This document shows positions 26,353-39,239 of a DNA stretch of 64,000 bases, piece after piece. Positions within the stretch are counted from its first letter, which is position 1. Each line of letters begins with the position of its first letter. Under the pieces are notes generated by a model. The model did not search any database. It was given only the letters and a program-made list of their open reading frames with translations, and was not told where the DNA came from. The stretch lies in contig CM034548.1 of assembly GCA_020055645.1 (NCBI GenBank), positions 1,984,001 through 2,048,000 on the forward strand, read 5' to 3'. Made by a program: the position numbers and the translations under genes. This DNA is from Tomocerus qinae (taxonomy: Eukaryota > Arthropoda > Collembola > Entomobryomorpha > Tomoceridae).

Positions 26353-28675
26353 TAGTGGTTGGTGGGAGATGGGGTCCAACCAAACGTTCAAGTGCAGACT
26401 TTAGTTTGCCAACAGGGAAATAATGTTTTTCATCATTAGATATTCTCCCACTTGTACACAGACGTGGAATAATGGCATATACCTGATAATATGATGGGAA
26501 GGAAGTAGACATGCATGGGCAGATATATAGTAGACATGCATTGTATGCGTACATATTCAGTGCAGCCAAGGAAGATCCTGTAATTCAGTTGATATTTCAT
26601 GGAGAGAGAGCGAACTGAATTGTGGGAGAGTGTCGTTAGTTACTTAGCTTCCATTTTTATATTCCTCACACCCAACCAACCGATTACATTACGCTCCCCA
26701 TCCATTACATTACCTTTTTGTAGATTTCTTCGCCAGAAAATTACCGCCGGGCTCCTTATGACCAAAAAATTTATACATGCCTATATTTACCATATTATTA
26801 CCATCACCAACCAGACTTAAACCAAAACACTGCAGTAGTACTTTGTACTAGGCAGAGAACTCTCACCAGCAGACTATCAAGTACAAATAGCTATAGGAAT
26901 GTAGTAAGGTATGATTATATGATCTGCTGACTGACTGAACGAGAGACAGACAAACAGACTGCCCTGTTACTTGCGGAATAAGAACAAGCACTCTGATCTG
27001 ATCTCATTTTGAACATCAAAGCCAAGCCAACTTGCCTAGTTCAACGGGAAAAAGACGATTGGGAAGCTAGAAATGTAAACTAGATTTTGTAGGCTCCAGC
27101 TCTACTCACTTTCTAGTAATATAATAATGGCAACGTAGTGGGACCGTCCTTAACTCATAACATCCTCCGCATAAACTTCATTTACTTACTTCGCTTCTCT
27201 TTTTTAATGCTACTGACAACGCAAGTGTCACAAGAATAATAAATTGTCATTAGCAATCCCTTCTTGTAGATTCAGATTTCAACTTTCTCTCGCATTCCTG
27301 CAGTTATATCGTTGACTACGCCGAGCAAGCACCTTTAAATGATACAGTTACTACAGATATTGTCCACTTGTCAAAATTGTTTTTTTGCTAGATAGCCAAG
27401 GTCAAATCTTTACTTAATTCGTGAAATGTGCTTACTTTACCGATACTCCAACGATATACAACAAAATGTAAAGACGTATGTCGTGCAATAACATTTCTTT
27501 TGCTAGATGCAGTCTAGTTTATCTCTGGGTTTATGCGGATTAATAATTTTGTGGCCAACAAATTTCATTCTCAATGCACGTATGAATTTTGGAGAAACAG
27601 ATGGCCTTGCCTGTAGACTGCAAATTTTAAGAACATCTCTGAGTAATATTGGCTACATACTTCACATTTAATATTTTGGTGTTTCTGGCTGCGTACGTGG
27701 ACTGACATAGTCAAGTTAGATCTCCAGGTGATTTGCTATGGATGTTCTTCTCTCATTCATTTAGTAGACACTGCTGCTTAAAGCAAATAGTCACCCAGCC
27801 GACGTGGCCATGTAGAAATTATAATACGGCGTATCCTAATCTAATCTGCAAGTTAGGTGCACATACTCAAGTAGTTGCAAGGTGTAGCAGACATTTACAA
27901 TTGCATAACTATTCATTGTTATTGCCGTCGTGTCTTTCTTTTGTCTTCTGCACTTTCCATTGGGTTGAAATTCGAAAACATAATGGGGTAGTTATTGCTT
28001 TTGCCATTCTGGTCGGAATGCGCCTTTGAATTTTGTATGTGCATATTTAGATAAGACGATAATGTGGAGAGACTGCGTAGAGCAAGCGATGTAGGCACAA
28101 GGTATACGTGGAGGGATGATATGCAGGAAATCAACTGGTAAGACGGAATCTTTTCTGGAGTGAGTAGAAGATATTTAGCTGGTGAGTAAGTAGAATATCA
28201 CCTCATCTGAGCGTTTCGTTGCCCTTATGAGGTGCCAGTGTAAATTGGCAATCAACTCTCTACGTGAGAATCATTCAAATATTCATGCACTGCCATGGGA
28301 AGACTTTCTGCCCGCTCTCTTCAGCTCCTTACATGGTTTTCGCCAGATTATTATTATGGATAGGTGTCTTCCCAGACGATGCCATTGCTCTGCTCTCCTT
28401 CCTGCTTCGTGTGATTCCCAGATAACTATACAATGTCAAAGGATCAAGATGTTAGTGATAGCAAGCGCTCTCCCATCCCGTTTAAAAGTCACAAGGCCAC
28501 ACCAAGAACCCGTCTTTAAACATTTCTTAATGAATCCATGACTTATGTTTTTCCTTCCTCCCTATCAAACATTCCTGCTTAATCATCTCTTCTCAAGTTT
28601 CTCCATCCTCTCCAGAAGTAATTTTCAAATAATCTCCTCTCTAATGAATTTCTTTTTGCATAATTAGTACAATTT

Positions 28676-28795
28676 AATATATATAGATATGAACACCCGA
28701 TTTATATATATATAATATATATATATACCTATATATAATTAGAAGGGATATATTCAAATATATATATATAATTATTTGAATATATCCCTTCTAAT
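28676..28795. repeat. AT microsatellite joined to a 22-bp inverted repeat
   Basis: A TA-rich run (28676-28737) leads into the arm ATTAGAAGGGATATATTCAA (28738 onward). The exact inverted copy lies at 28774-28795 after a 14-base AT loop. A cruciform-prone simple region; no coding sign. Confidence 0.8.
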
Positions 28796-29233
28796 TTTCT
28801 GGCTATTGATGGGCCCTTCAGGTATTCAAAAGACATTTAGACTTCAGACTACAAAGAAACTTTCTTTAATTGCTTTAAAATTATTTTCGACACCTACTGC
28901 AGCACCACTTTGGAACTTTTAAGAACTTATTCCTTTGGTGTTTGAAGTACTTGAGTATAAGGGCTTTAGGGAATGGCACTGCAGATTTCTAAAAGTTGGG
29001 AAATGACATAATTTCTGACAATTTACCAGATGTCGACGCCGTCGACACGGGGCAACGTTTTGCGTGGTCATTCTGCCTACTACACACTGAAGGACTGCTT
29101 AATATGGCACACAATGATCCCGCCAAAGGTGGCAGATCATTGCGACCGCTACTGCACAAGATAGAACGAATTTCTTTTCACCTGACAGGATTGAAATGAT
29201 TTAAAGTAATTTTTAGGAGTTGTTTAAGAGTAA

Positions 29234-29276
29234 AGTCTTTTAGGAGTAATTCCCTCGTAGGAGTCGGGCCCGGACA
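29234..29276 (+). repeat. 43-bp dispersed repeat, copy A
   Basis: Contains CTTTTAGGAGTAATT and TAGGAGTCGGGCCCGGACA. It matches 60150-60192 (opposite strand) at 41 of 43 positions, and 50487-50526 more distantly. TTTAGGAGT also occurs just upstream (about 29212). Element class unknown. Confidence 0.7.
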
Positions 29277-32200
29277 CCCGTTTCCATTCCCTGCCTATAC
29301 ACATTGAGTGACTATGCCTTGAGAACAGGATGTCATTCGGAAAATACTTACGATTTATGTTATATAACACTGTGCCACATGAACAAAAATCGGGAAGCAA
29401 TTTACCTCTGAAATACTGGGCTATTAAAAAGTTTCAAATAGACAATTTTGTCAAATTGTACTCTTCCAACGACATGATGACATGACAGAGTATAGAATAC
29501 TTAATGGAGTTGCTTGTATGCTTGCGAGTGTAAGTCATGATAAGTAGTAATAAGTTAAGGAAAAATAATAAAATTAGTTATTAGGCCTGATTTACGGATT
29601 AGCAACATAACTCTGCCATAGAGTTTGTATGTATTGTGTAAAAGTTAACGACTGTAGATAAGGCAGTAATTTGGTTTGCTAATTCTAATCACTTAGCTTT
29701 ACTCATGCTATTATCCAGCAATACCATCAAAACTTAATAGGCATTACAAACAAACACATAATTAATAATGAATAATATACAACAATAGCAATATCCTACT
29801 GAGCCCGCATTCTAATCCTCAGAATGGCCAACCAATTGGTTCTTCATTGGCGATAAATATAAAAGTAAGTTTATGCATTCAATAACTTAATGAGCTATAA
29901 AGAGAAATACAAATTATAACATGGAAGGTGGTTAACTAATACCAAGAAGTCTGTGGAGTAGACTTGTTTTTTGAAATATATTAAAACTAGAAAGTACTTG
30001 GTAACAATGCGACAATATTATTGATGTTCTTAAAATAAGATGTGTAAATGAACCATCAAATGTGACTAAAGTTTACTATTGTTCCGATTCTGTTTAGAAT
30101 AAATAGCGTCATGAAATGTAATCATTAAATTTATATACCAATGTGAAGAACCCAAGTTGGCACATCTTTAGTATTCGCACAAACAAACCGTACTTCACTA
30201 CACGGCGGTGTACATGCATTGTTATATTTGTATCTCCACGTCCATCTGTAAAGCCACAGGAATCTGCTTACAATAAATCTGAACATTTCTCAGACAATAG
30301 TAAATCTGTGAACCAATCTATTGCATTCGGTTGTCACTCTGACCGTCGATTTATCTAGCCAACTACCCATATTTTACCCATACATAACTAATGTCTAGAA
30401 TGTGTAACTCTAAATTTATCGAGGCAGTCCTTGTTAGTTGAGAAGGAAAAATAAGCAGTTTATTGATCGCTTTTGGGAAGTAACCACTTACTGGGTCACA
30501 GTGCACAAATAACCTCGATCAAAAGTAATTAAATATGATATAAGGTAGCGGGAATTAAATTGTTGGAAAATGAAGCATTAACACACTGAAAAGGTTATCT
30601 CTATATATAATCCCAATAACTATTGTCTTTATAAGGTACAGTCACATACTTAGGTCGACCGAGCTGAAAGGTTCTTTGCAAGCTTCACTCCCTCCGCTCA
30701 GTAAAACTCCGACCTGGCACAACTTCTTCTTTTTCTGCCGGGCAGACAGTTTCATTGTGTTTTGAGTTTAGAAAGTCGCGGAATATAATAGTTGACTACT
30801 GCTAATGACTACGCTCTGCCTCTTTTTCTTTCCTCGTCTGTATCCAACAAAGTGTTAGGCGAGGAAGAAAAATGAGAGGATGGGGAAGAAGGGCCACAGA
30901 AGAGTCTGTCCGTAGAAATGAGAGATCATTTTGGGGCCAGGCTGCGTCATGCAAATTCCTGGGAATATTTAGAGCTAGCCTTAATTTGAAGCCCCTTTGA
31001 ATGAAGCGATAGCTGAATGGCCCTTTTGCCGCTGTTTGGCGATGTCTTTGGTTGTTGAGGGCGGGTGGGATGTTTGCAAAAGAATCCTTCTTCTGGAGGG
31101 CAGGGCATCGTCTGGCTTTGTGTATGATTGCGCCTCTTTTATTTCATTCTGCTACTTTGCTCGGCTTTTCTTCCTGACTCTTGAGGAGCCTACAATAGCT
31201 ACTCCTTCAATCTCATCATCATTTCCTTCATCTGTTTTGTTTTCCTCAAGTTTTCCTATTTAGCATTAACTCGTCAGTGCTCGCCCTTCTTTTCTTGCTC
31301 AACTTCTCCCATTTCTTCAGTTTGCTTTTCTTTTATTTTCTTTGGCATGCCATACTCTGACTCTCAACCAAGGAAATCAGTCTGACTTGACCGTTTCTTT
31401 CTTCCATTCATAAACTCACCCATCTCTCTCTGCCTATTTACTTCCACATTAACTACTCCTGCCTAAATTACAATACATACAATAGACTATTAAATTAAAC
31501 TAGACTTGGTCCACTCGCTTCCTCCTAACTAAGCGATGCTAAATAAATGTATAGAGTAGGCCCCAACTAATTACTATATATTTGCACACAACTCTTAGCC
31601 CAGTCACCTACGAGACAGTTCTGTATGCCCTTAATATCCTGTACTAATGTCCATCACTCATTGTCAGATAAGTATTTCGACTTAAGTAAGTGAGTGAGCA
31701 GGCAGGAGAAGAAGTTATTTATGTGTTTAGTTCGGAGAGCGAGCGAGTCAAGCCAAAACTCCAGCCAATGCTAACTGTCCATTGCACAACAATGATCTCT
31801 CTCTTCCCTGAAATCCTATTCTTGCTCATACCATTAAATATTGGTATGAGTTGTCCTGATGTGTTGGTATATTTATTTTTACTGCTGGGCTCTGCTCTCC
31901 TAGTAATCCTCTTAGAGAGTCTTTACGACTAGCCCAATAGTTTGATCTTTAGCACTTTTCGCAAGGCTCACTCACATTAAACGGAAGCACAGCAAAGACA
32001 AATTACACAAACTCAACTGCCCTATTATGCTTGATTGTGTATACATATCTAAACTTTCCGTTCTAAGAACTCTAGCCCTGCCGTCCACTAATGAGTTTCA
32101 AATGTGGCAAAAAGTCATTAATAGAATGTTCCAAACGGCCATTATGTTATTATTACTCCTTTTATATCAATTGCCTTTCCTATAGAGTTTTGATTTATAC

Positions 32201-35131
32201 TTGAAAGCCTATCAGGACGACTGTGAAGTAGACTGTGGAATCCGTGTCTATTTAACTTTGTTTATACAGACAGGAATTTTTGAATTTACGATGAAATTGA
32301 CTACGCAGCATTTCTTCCGTTCCCCTATACAAATATTATGGTGCATAATTTCTATTCAAGCTTTCTGAAATCAATATTTAAGCCCAAAGTTGAATGCCAT
32401 GCCCAAGCGTTCGGAAAATCCGATTCCAGACTTCATTAGAGTTCACTATTATAGGATAGCCAAGGAAGGAAGCCACGTATCTAATGGGATGCACTGATGC
32501 ACTCGGCATGTGTGCACTCTCTTTGATTTATTCTTTTGCCCCCCAGCTTACACAAGTCATTAGATCATTCTCCTAAAATCCGTAGATTCTCCTCAGCTAA
32601 ACATTACCAAAATGGGATAATGCCACCTCTTCAATGCCATCCTCCCTCACATCAGAAGCTGCACACCTCGATGCATCTGCCTATATCTACCTATATCTGC
32701 ATTTGAAATAACATCACAGAAATTGGGAACATAACTTTCAACTTTTTACCCGTATCCAAGACCAGACTAAAAAATTAATGATTGTAGTGCAATCACTCAA
32801 ATCAAAAAGCAACTAACAGTGATGTACGAGTCGGCGTTTCTTAAAGTGCAATAAACCGCTATTGATAATTATAATGCTGTGTTGGATTATAGTTATTTCC
32901 TATGCTGTAGATGGGAATCAATGAATTCTCCGAGTAGAGGTACTATATACACGTTATAATAATGCATTATTTACTCCAGTAGGTTATATTATTCTATATC
33001 ATTAACTATGGTAACGTCAAAAGCTGAATGGATTAGAAAAATGCCCAACTTGCAATAAAGAACAAATAAATCATGGCTGTATACCTGTGTGGCAGTAATC
33101 ACTTTCTCGGGGAAAAAATCACGTAGTTTTAACCAACTGTTGTAATGATGAAGTAATATAATCAGGTTGATTTTCTTACAATGTTACAATATCATATTCT
33201 GCAATTACTCATTTGCTAAGGTTTACTTGCCATGAAATGTGTATCTGCAAGCATATTGCAAAAAATAGAGTGCTAAAGCCACCATTGCAAATGGATTGCC
33301 AAATTCTCTTGATATTTGAGGTGCTTGGATGTTTTGGAATTGAGCTCTTCATTTGATATACTTTGAATTTCTATCTTATTTGTCAGAAATCAAAATAAGT
33401 CTTAAGACTGTTTAATTTATTCCTATTTTCTATGCTCACCTTGGAACTCCAAGTCAAGTGACTGAATGAATGGCATGTGTGATATGTCAAAGTTAAAGTC
33501 CCAGTTTATTGCCTACAAAAAGCCTCCAATACTTATAGTACATCGAATGAAGATCTTAGCCCACCGTCCAATCTACCTATGTTAAAGATAAATAGCAGAG
33601 CAATGTCATTTTTGGTTGTTTGATCTTGGTAGTAATTGGCTTAGAAAAGCAGAGAGCAAATAATTTTAAGAGTGGAAATGGCAACCAACTTAAATAAGAA
33701 TGACATCCATTAAATTTTTTAAAAGTTCTAATTTGCACAATATCCGCAGGACGACAATTGAATTGTAAAACAAAATCATATTTTCTTGCTGTTTAATGTG
33801 CATCAAAAATACTAGCAAAGTAGGGACTTAATGATCTAGTTGCATTATGAGTCTGTAGTCTAATATTCGATTGTAGCAGTGAGAATCAAGTGTCACACAT
33901 TATTATGATATAATCACCTATCCATGCTTATTTAGGGTTAGTTATTCATTAGTAGCCAGTGTTGCTTGCTCGGTCGGATACTTATTGTATCTTCTAGTGT
34001 ATTGAGTGAATAAGTTTGGCTCATTGCGCCCAATTGTCAATTCTTTTGTTGAGTGGCGAAAATGTTCTTTGTGTTGTCTCTCATTAGTCGGCCATGTTCC
34101 CTTGCATTCTGTTCCATCGTGGTGTCTGATTGTGTGTGACCGAAGGAACGGGCGACTCATCTCTCCCATGCTCTCTCAGCTGAGGCTTCAACTCCTGTTG
34201 GCAAATTAGGCTTCTTTCCAAATATCTCGATGCTCAGCTCCATTTCTCTCTCTGTGCAGTTGAAAATATCGCCACTACGGCTTCTTAATATTATATCTGT
34301 AGTGGGAAACAACAAGACTCTGTTCGAACTTTGCTTTCCCGGATCTTCTCGCAGTGAAGAATCGCTAAGAAAGGAGCAGAGAGATGCTCTGAAAGAAGCA
34401 TCTTTTGTTCTCCTCACATGTACATGAGACATTATACTCATTTTTGCTGGAGTGAAGTCTGTATGAAAAGACACATTTGACGTCTCTACACATAATGATA
34501 TGCTAGCTATTTGGGTTCACATATTATGAAGATACAATGTCTTTCATCTTGGAAAATGTTGACTGCCAGTGCCAGCTAAATTATAGTCTCATTTGTGTCG
34601 TTAGCAAACCGATAGCACAACTACTACTAGAAAGTAGTACATACACTTCTACTGCACTGACTTCCTCACTCACCTCTTGCTACAATGCGATTTAGATACA
34701 CAAGCAATCTTATCTCTGCTTAAGAAATGATACAAAGTCTCATTCTTTGCGTACTATTCCTATTTGATTTGCCATGCACTGCATTTATCTGCATACTCCA
34801 CTGACTGAACCAATTAATTAACAAGTATATTTTATACTATAGTGAAAAGTATTTGTGTAGGGGTATTTATCAAACGTTTAAAGGATCTAGAATTAAATCA
34901 ACGAGGCGAGTGAGAGACAGACAGGCGACATGCTAACTCCATCCGAAATGTACAAGGTGCACTATTTATGTGGATACTAATAGCATAATAACGTGTGCTC
35001 AGATGTTAGCCTGTAATAATAAATGTAACCGATGAACAAGTTGTAGTTAAAGAATAATTGTACGTTGAGTGCGTGCAGTCAGCTAGGACTTTGCTCAGAG
35101 GAGAATTCTTCTTTGCCTAATAATAAATAAA

Positions 35132-35411
35132 CATAGGCGTCGGAACCGGGGGGACAGGGGGGACAATGTCCCCCCTAGAATAAGGCCAGGAGGGACATGT
35201 CCCCATAAAAATGTTCCAGAAACCAAACTAAAATTACATAAGTACCAGAAAAGGCGATTTTTTTGTCAAAAAAGGTTAAAAATCCAAAAAATTTTCTCTC
35301 TCCGCGCGAATATGTTTTCGTTTTACCAATATTTTATTATCTTGGTGCCCCCCACCCTTTCTGAAGAGGCCATTTTGTCCCCCCTAGATAAATTACGTTC
35401 CGACGCCTATG
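35132..35411. mobile_element. Non-autonomous hAT MITE, 280 bp, with intact ends and 8-bp target duplication
   Basis: Perfect 15-bp terminal inverted repeats CATAGGCGTCGGAAC and GTTCCGACGCCTATG. They are flanked by a perfect 8-bp direct repeat TAAATAAA (35124-35131 and 35412-35419). An 8-bp duplication and a CA start fit the hAT superfamily. The interior has GGGGGGACA runs at the left, matching TGTCCCCCC runs at the right, and an AT-rich centre. There is no transposase. The intact ends suggest a fairly recent insertion. Confidence 0.88.
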
Positions 35412-36317
35412 TAAATAAATACGAGAAGGACAAATCGAAAGGAGAGCTGCTGCAATGCAAGAGATTCAACACGAATCACTCATTTGGTGGTCACGACGCG
35501 ATTCTTTTGTCTTTTTGTAGTCCCAACACGATATATACACTATGATGTGTACAACTGATATCTCTGAGTCGGAGTCTGATGCATATAGAAGAACTTGGTG
35601 TTATAGAAGAACACTACTACTATAGTTACCCTATTATATATATATATATATAGCAGCATATAGTAAATATGATCTGTTTCTGTTGGTAGGTAGAGTGAAG
35701 TATAGACACGTATCATGGAGAGTGCTTGTAGCAGGGACGGGAAGACGATACTTCAGTCAGCATGTATCTTTAGTGATCTGAAATTAACTGATGACTGAGC
35801 TGTCTGCTCTTGTTTTGTTTTCTCTTGTCTTCGTTTTATCTCGGATGACAGTTTTCATTCTTTGGCTTGCCATACTTTGTTCTCCTGTTTTGTTCAGATA
35901 CACAAATTGCGCAAGAATCAAATGAGATTCCAACAGTTGCTCTTCAGCATTGAATTCCTGATTGATTTTTGACTGAGAGACAAAGATCCAGTCTTGGCCT
36001 TGTCTCCCATTTCCCTTGGCAGCTCTCTCTCTCTTCATTGTTAGTCAGCAAATCGAATCTTCTGATTTGCCATTTCTGCCTCAATACTTTTCAATATTAT
36101 TAGGTTAGCCATGTATCACAATCAATTAACTTATTGTGTGGATATTAGTAATAAACATATACAAGCATGTTGGTTACTCATTGTCACATTTAAACCCCTA
36201 AAAGATTTAAACGTATCAAATCACCAATATTACTACGGTATAAACGTCAAGGTACATTGAGTAATTCTGTCAGTACGAAGGCATGTACCAGAAAAACTTG
36301 TATATCTAAATTATCAG

Positions 36318-36460
36318 AGCAGGAGCGGAGCCGGATAAATTTTTTGGAAGAAGGGGAAAAGTGACACCATTTTCCAAAAGCATTTATTTTTCGTGTTTTA
36401 TTGGGACAAAAATTTTATTTTTCTCGATTTCGGAAGGGGAGGAACACATTTAAAGTGAAG
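36318..36460. mobile_element. Possible repeat fragment related to G-run MITEs
   Basis: GGAGCGGAGCCGGATAAATTT, then AAGGGGAAAA, T-rich blocks and CTCGATTTCGGAAGGGGAGG. The T-run followed by GATTTCGG plus G's also occurs at about 1230-1250 in the hAT-like element. No terminal repeats are visible. Confidence 0.3.
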
Positions 36461-37559
36461 CATGCGCTTTGCATAATTCTGTCTGCATGTATCTTCATGG
36501 TATCTTCATATTATTATTGTGAAAAATAGAAATTGGTGTCACAGATAAAGATACTAATTCGTTATTCATCTATTGCATAATATGGACCACATAAATATAA
36601 TCCCTATATATCTGTTGCACTAGCTCTGAACCCTTTTTCTTGGTGCTTGTTGTATTTTACATGCACACATATGTTATCACAGTGTAGTAACCTAATATTC
36701 AAGTTTATGTTGATTTGGAAATGAAAGTTATTCCATGGACATGTGTACATCTGATTATTTAAACAATGACACAGATGCCATTTGCAGTACTAAAAGATAA
36801 AACGATAAATATTACCTACACGCATGACGTAACGAAGCATGTATTAGTGGGAGTATCAATAGCAAGGATCATTAGTTCAACATCTAGCAGACTTCGTAGA
36901 CTCTCAGCTGTATTGAAAGATATCAAACATTCTTGGAATAAAATGAGTATTTAACATTTGTGAAGGGAAAGTCTTTGTCCTGGAGAGATGGAAGGGAAAC
37001 CGTCGTTAATCGAATTAGTGCGAGTAAAGTGGTCGAAAGGGGTGAAACATGAACATATGCCATTAAACTACAAAGTAATAAAGAGAAGAGACAGCAGAGT
37101 TGAGAGAGCTGCAGACGAGACATGTTATTGTTATGTGCGTAGTTATCTTATAATTATATTAGAGCCCAGTAAGTAAGCAAAACGTGATGGCACGGGGTAA
37201 GTGAAGTAGTTTACAGAGTGGTCCATGAAATGCATATTTAGAGTAAATATTAGAGTCACTCCACTTATTCCTACTACGTAACAACAGGATAGGGAATCCC
37301 TTCCCTCAACTATACGCACATTGATGCGTATTCGTAATTTGATGCGTAATATATATTCGGTTTATTATTGTCCAATTATAGATGTATCTATACCTATATA
37401 TACGGACTAATTCGTTACTCACTACTACATAATATTATCATCCCTCTGTGTACATAGACACTAACTTTGGCGATGTCACAATATTGCTGCTATTATTATG
37501 ATGGGATACAGAGTAGCAGCGAGGTAAGAGTTCATATAACTGTACGGAATAATATAATA

Positions 37560-37970
37560 GGGTTTTTCACTTATTCGTTACATAGGTTACATCGGGTTAC
37601 ATGTTACTGAGCTTACTTCTCTTGTAAGCCGAGTAACGTTTATGATGTAAGCACCCGGCCTTTTCCAATATCAAAATCAAGTAAACCGAAACCACGCCGA
37701 AAGGCATGTTTTTCGGCTTACTTGACTTACATCTACAAGAAAACGCAACATATAGGTTGACTTATTGACCAAATGAGAGCGTAAATTCAAAATTCATACT
37801 TCTTTCACATGTTTTGGAAGGCATTTTTTATCTTATTATTAATAGTAACTGTAAGATAAGACTTGCAAAAAAGAAGCGCTCATTTATTGCCCGCCTTATA
37901 TGTGTTTATTTAGATTTTGGGAGATGTAAGGCCAGTAGCTATAAGCCTGTAACGAATAAGTGAAAAACCC
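37560..37970. mobile_element. 411-bp MITE with 23-bp perfect terminal repeats
   Basis: GGGTTTTTCACTTATTCGTT plus ACA at the left is mirrored exactly at the right (TGTAACGAATAAGTGAAAAACCC). TAATA flanks both sides (37555-37559 and 37971-37975); TA alone would fit a Tc1/mariner-type duplication. The interior contains further inverted TTACTTGACTTACAT-like motifs and no transposase. It lies about 1.1 kb before the POMGNT1 start. Confidence 0.85.
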
Positions 37971-38247
37971 TAATAACTACTACCGAATAGTTAGTAACAG
38001 GAGAAGCGAGTTGGAGGATGTCTGTGGTACTTGGAGTGTGATCTTTGGTTGGTTATGTCTAATCCAATGAAGACGAAGTCATGTCAGTTTGAAATTAAGG
38101 GCAGACCCTACTTGCGTAGACAAAGGGGAAACTAAGTGGCGAGTACAGAAAGAGAATCTCGCGGTCTGTCTGTCTGGTGTAGCATTATGGTGTATGATGA
38201 GATGTGAGGGACGGAGAGAAAGACTCTTATTATTATTCCATTTATCG

Positions 38248-39113
38248 ATTGGCCATTGAATTGTTTGCGTTGATATTTCAGGAGGAAAGTCTGAGAAAGT
38301 CAAGTGAAACGGGAGAAAGTCAAATCAAGCCAGAGGGACAGAGGACAAGACAGGAAGCCACAGAACCGAAGGAAACCGCAAGAACAGAACGACTGCCGTA
38401 AATCCCCTCGCTCGCAAGTCGAGGACCAGTTATACTGCCAGCCAGCCACGTCGAGTCGGCAGTCGAGAGAACGGCCTTGTGCCCGACAGATCGTCTTCCT
38501 CGCCCCCTCCACACATTCTCACTGACTTATTCTTCCCTGCCAGGCAGATAGTGAAATTATTTACTTGGACTTCCAGACGCTCTTCATTCTCATTCCTGTA
38601 TATTCCAAATATCTCACTAAGACAATAAGTCGGTGGTGGTGACTGCAACGCCAAGCAGCGGAATAAGTAAGTCATAGTTGTCATTGGGAGATCGACAAGA
38701 GCATGAAATGCTTATAGGAAGGACGCTCAGCCACGTTCGTTGACTCGTCGATTGAATTTGTCGGAGGAAAGTTATTTTCATCAGTTCGGATTCAGTGTCA
38801 TTGAGAGCAGACGCTTGCTGTACGGGGAGACGAGACTCATTTCCACTTGGCTCAGTCGCAGCAATCAGAGTTTTGTGTGGGCAACTTTGTCAGTGCATTT
38901 CTTCGTCCTCATCTTCATTATCCATATGCTGTCAGAATGGAAGTAGAGCGTTCTAGTTTGAATGGACTTTTGTGCAGTTTCACCAGAAAGAAAAAAATAA
39001 TTGTCACTTGACTTGTCTTGACTTCATTACGCAGACTTCTTAAGTGTGATCCGCCAGAGAAAGCAAAGGAAACCAGGGAAAACAACTTCAGAGTGCAATT
39101 GAGTGAAAGAAAA
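38248..39113 (+). promoter_or_regulatory. POMGNT1 5' flank: likely promoter and 5' UTR
   Basis: This stretch directly precedes the POMGNT1 start and is richer in G+C than its AT-rich surroundings, especially 38270-38520. An inverted CCAAT box (ATTGG) lies at 38248-38252. I see no clear TATA box. Possible 3' splice sites (tatttcag/gag near 38280; acgcag/act near 39034) leave room for a non-coding exon. The short open frames on both strands here resemble no family. The limits of promoter and UTR are inferred. Confidence 0.4.
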
Positions 39114-39239
39114 ATGCAGATTCAAGTCATGGAGAGTCGCAGTCCGCTTTTTCAACCGACACTCTTTGTTCCCCACCGACGTTTCTACTTTGCCCGCTCT
39201 CTCAACACCAGACGCAGATTCTGCAAGAAACTACTTCAG
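39114..39239 (+). CDS. POMGNT1: POMGNT1 coding exon 1 (cytosolic tail)
   Basis: Encodes residues 1-42 and ends with [10 protein letters not shown], matching human ALRRFCQTG just before the membrane anchor. The donor is CAG/gtcttt, phase 0. Two in-frame ATGs compete: 39114 (A at -3) and 39129 (G at -3 and G at +4). The second gives 684 residues and a start, [10 protein letters not shown], somewhat like human MDDWKPSPLI. The frame stays open upstream of 39114, so transcript evidence is needed to settle the start. Confidence 0.85.

Larger units (their letters stand above)
22813..35123. other. 12-kb gene-poor stretch with a few G+C-richer patches
   Basis: Later exons of the 22.46-kb candidate should lie here, but none is convincing. 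Patches richer in G+C occur at about 24000-24700, 25900-26170, 28990-29200, 30700-31250 and 34000-34470. Their open frames (for example one starting MPYAPLARSTNKLEY near 25951) match no family. A good-looking acceptor (ctctcgcattcctgcag) ends at about 27303, but no donor follows. The patches could be enhancers, promoters or decayed exons. Confidence 0.5.

Noticed and set aside
27303-27400. Possible exon after a strong pyrimidine tract and CAG (frame reading YIVDYAEQAPLND)
   Set aside because: No usable donor downstream and its phase does not join the 22.8-kb exon.
28996-29199. 67-codon plus-strand frame starting MGNDIISDNLPDVDAV
   Set aside because: Lies next to a dispersed repeat, has no recognisable family and no splice context.
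33942-34474. Overlapping open frames of 65-105 codons on both strands near 34 kb
   Set aside because: Frames occur on both strands at once in a G+C-richer patch, resemble no family and lack paired splice sites.
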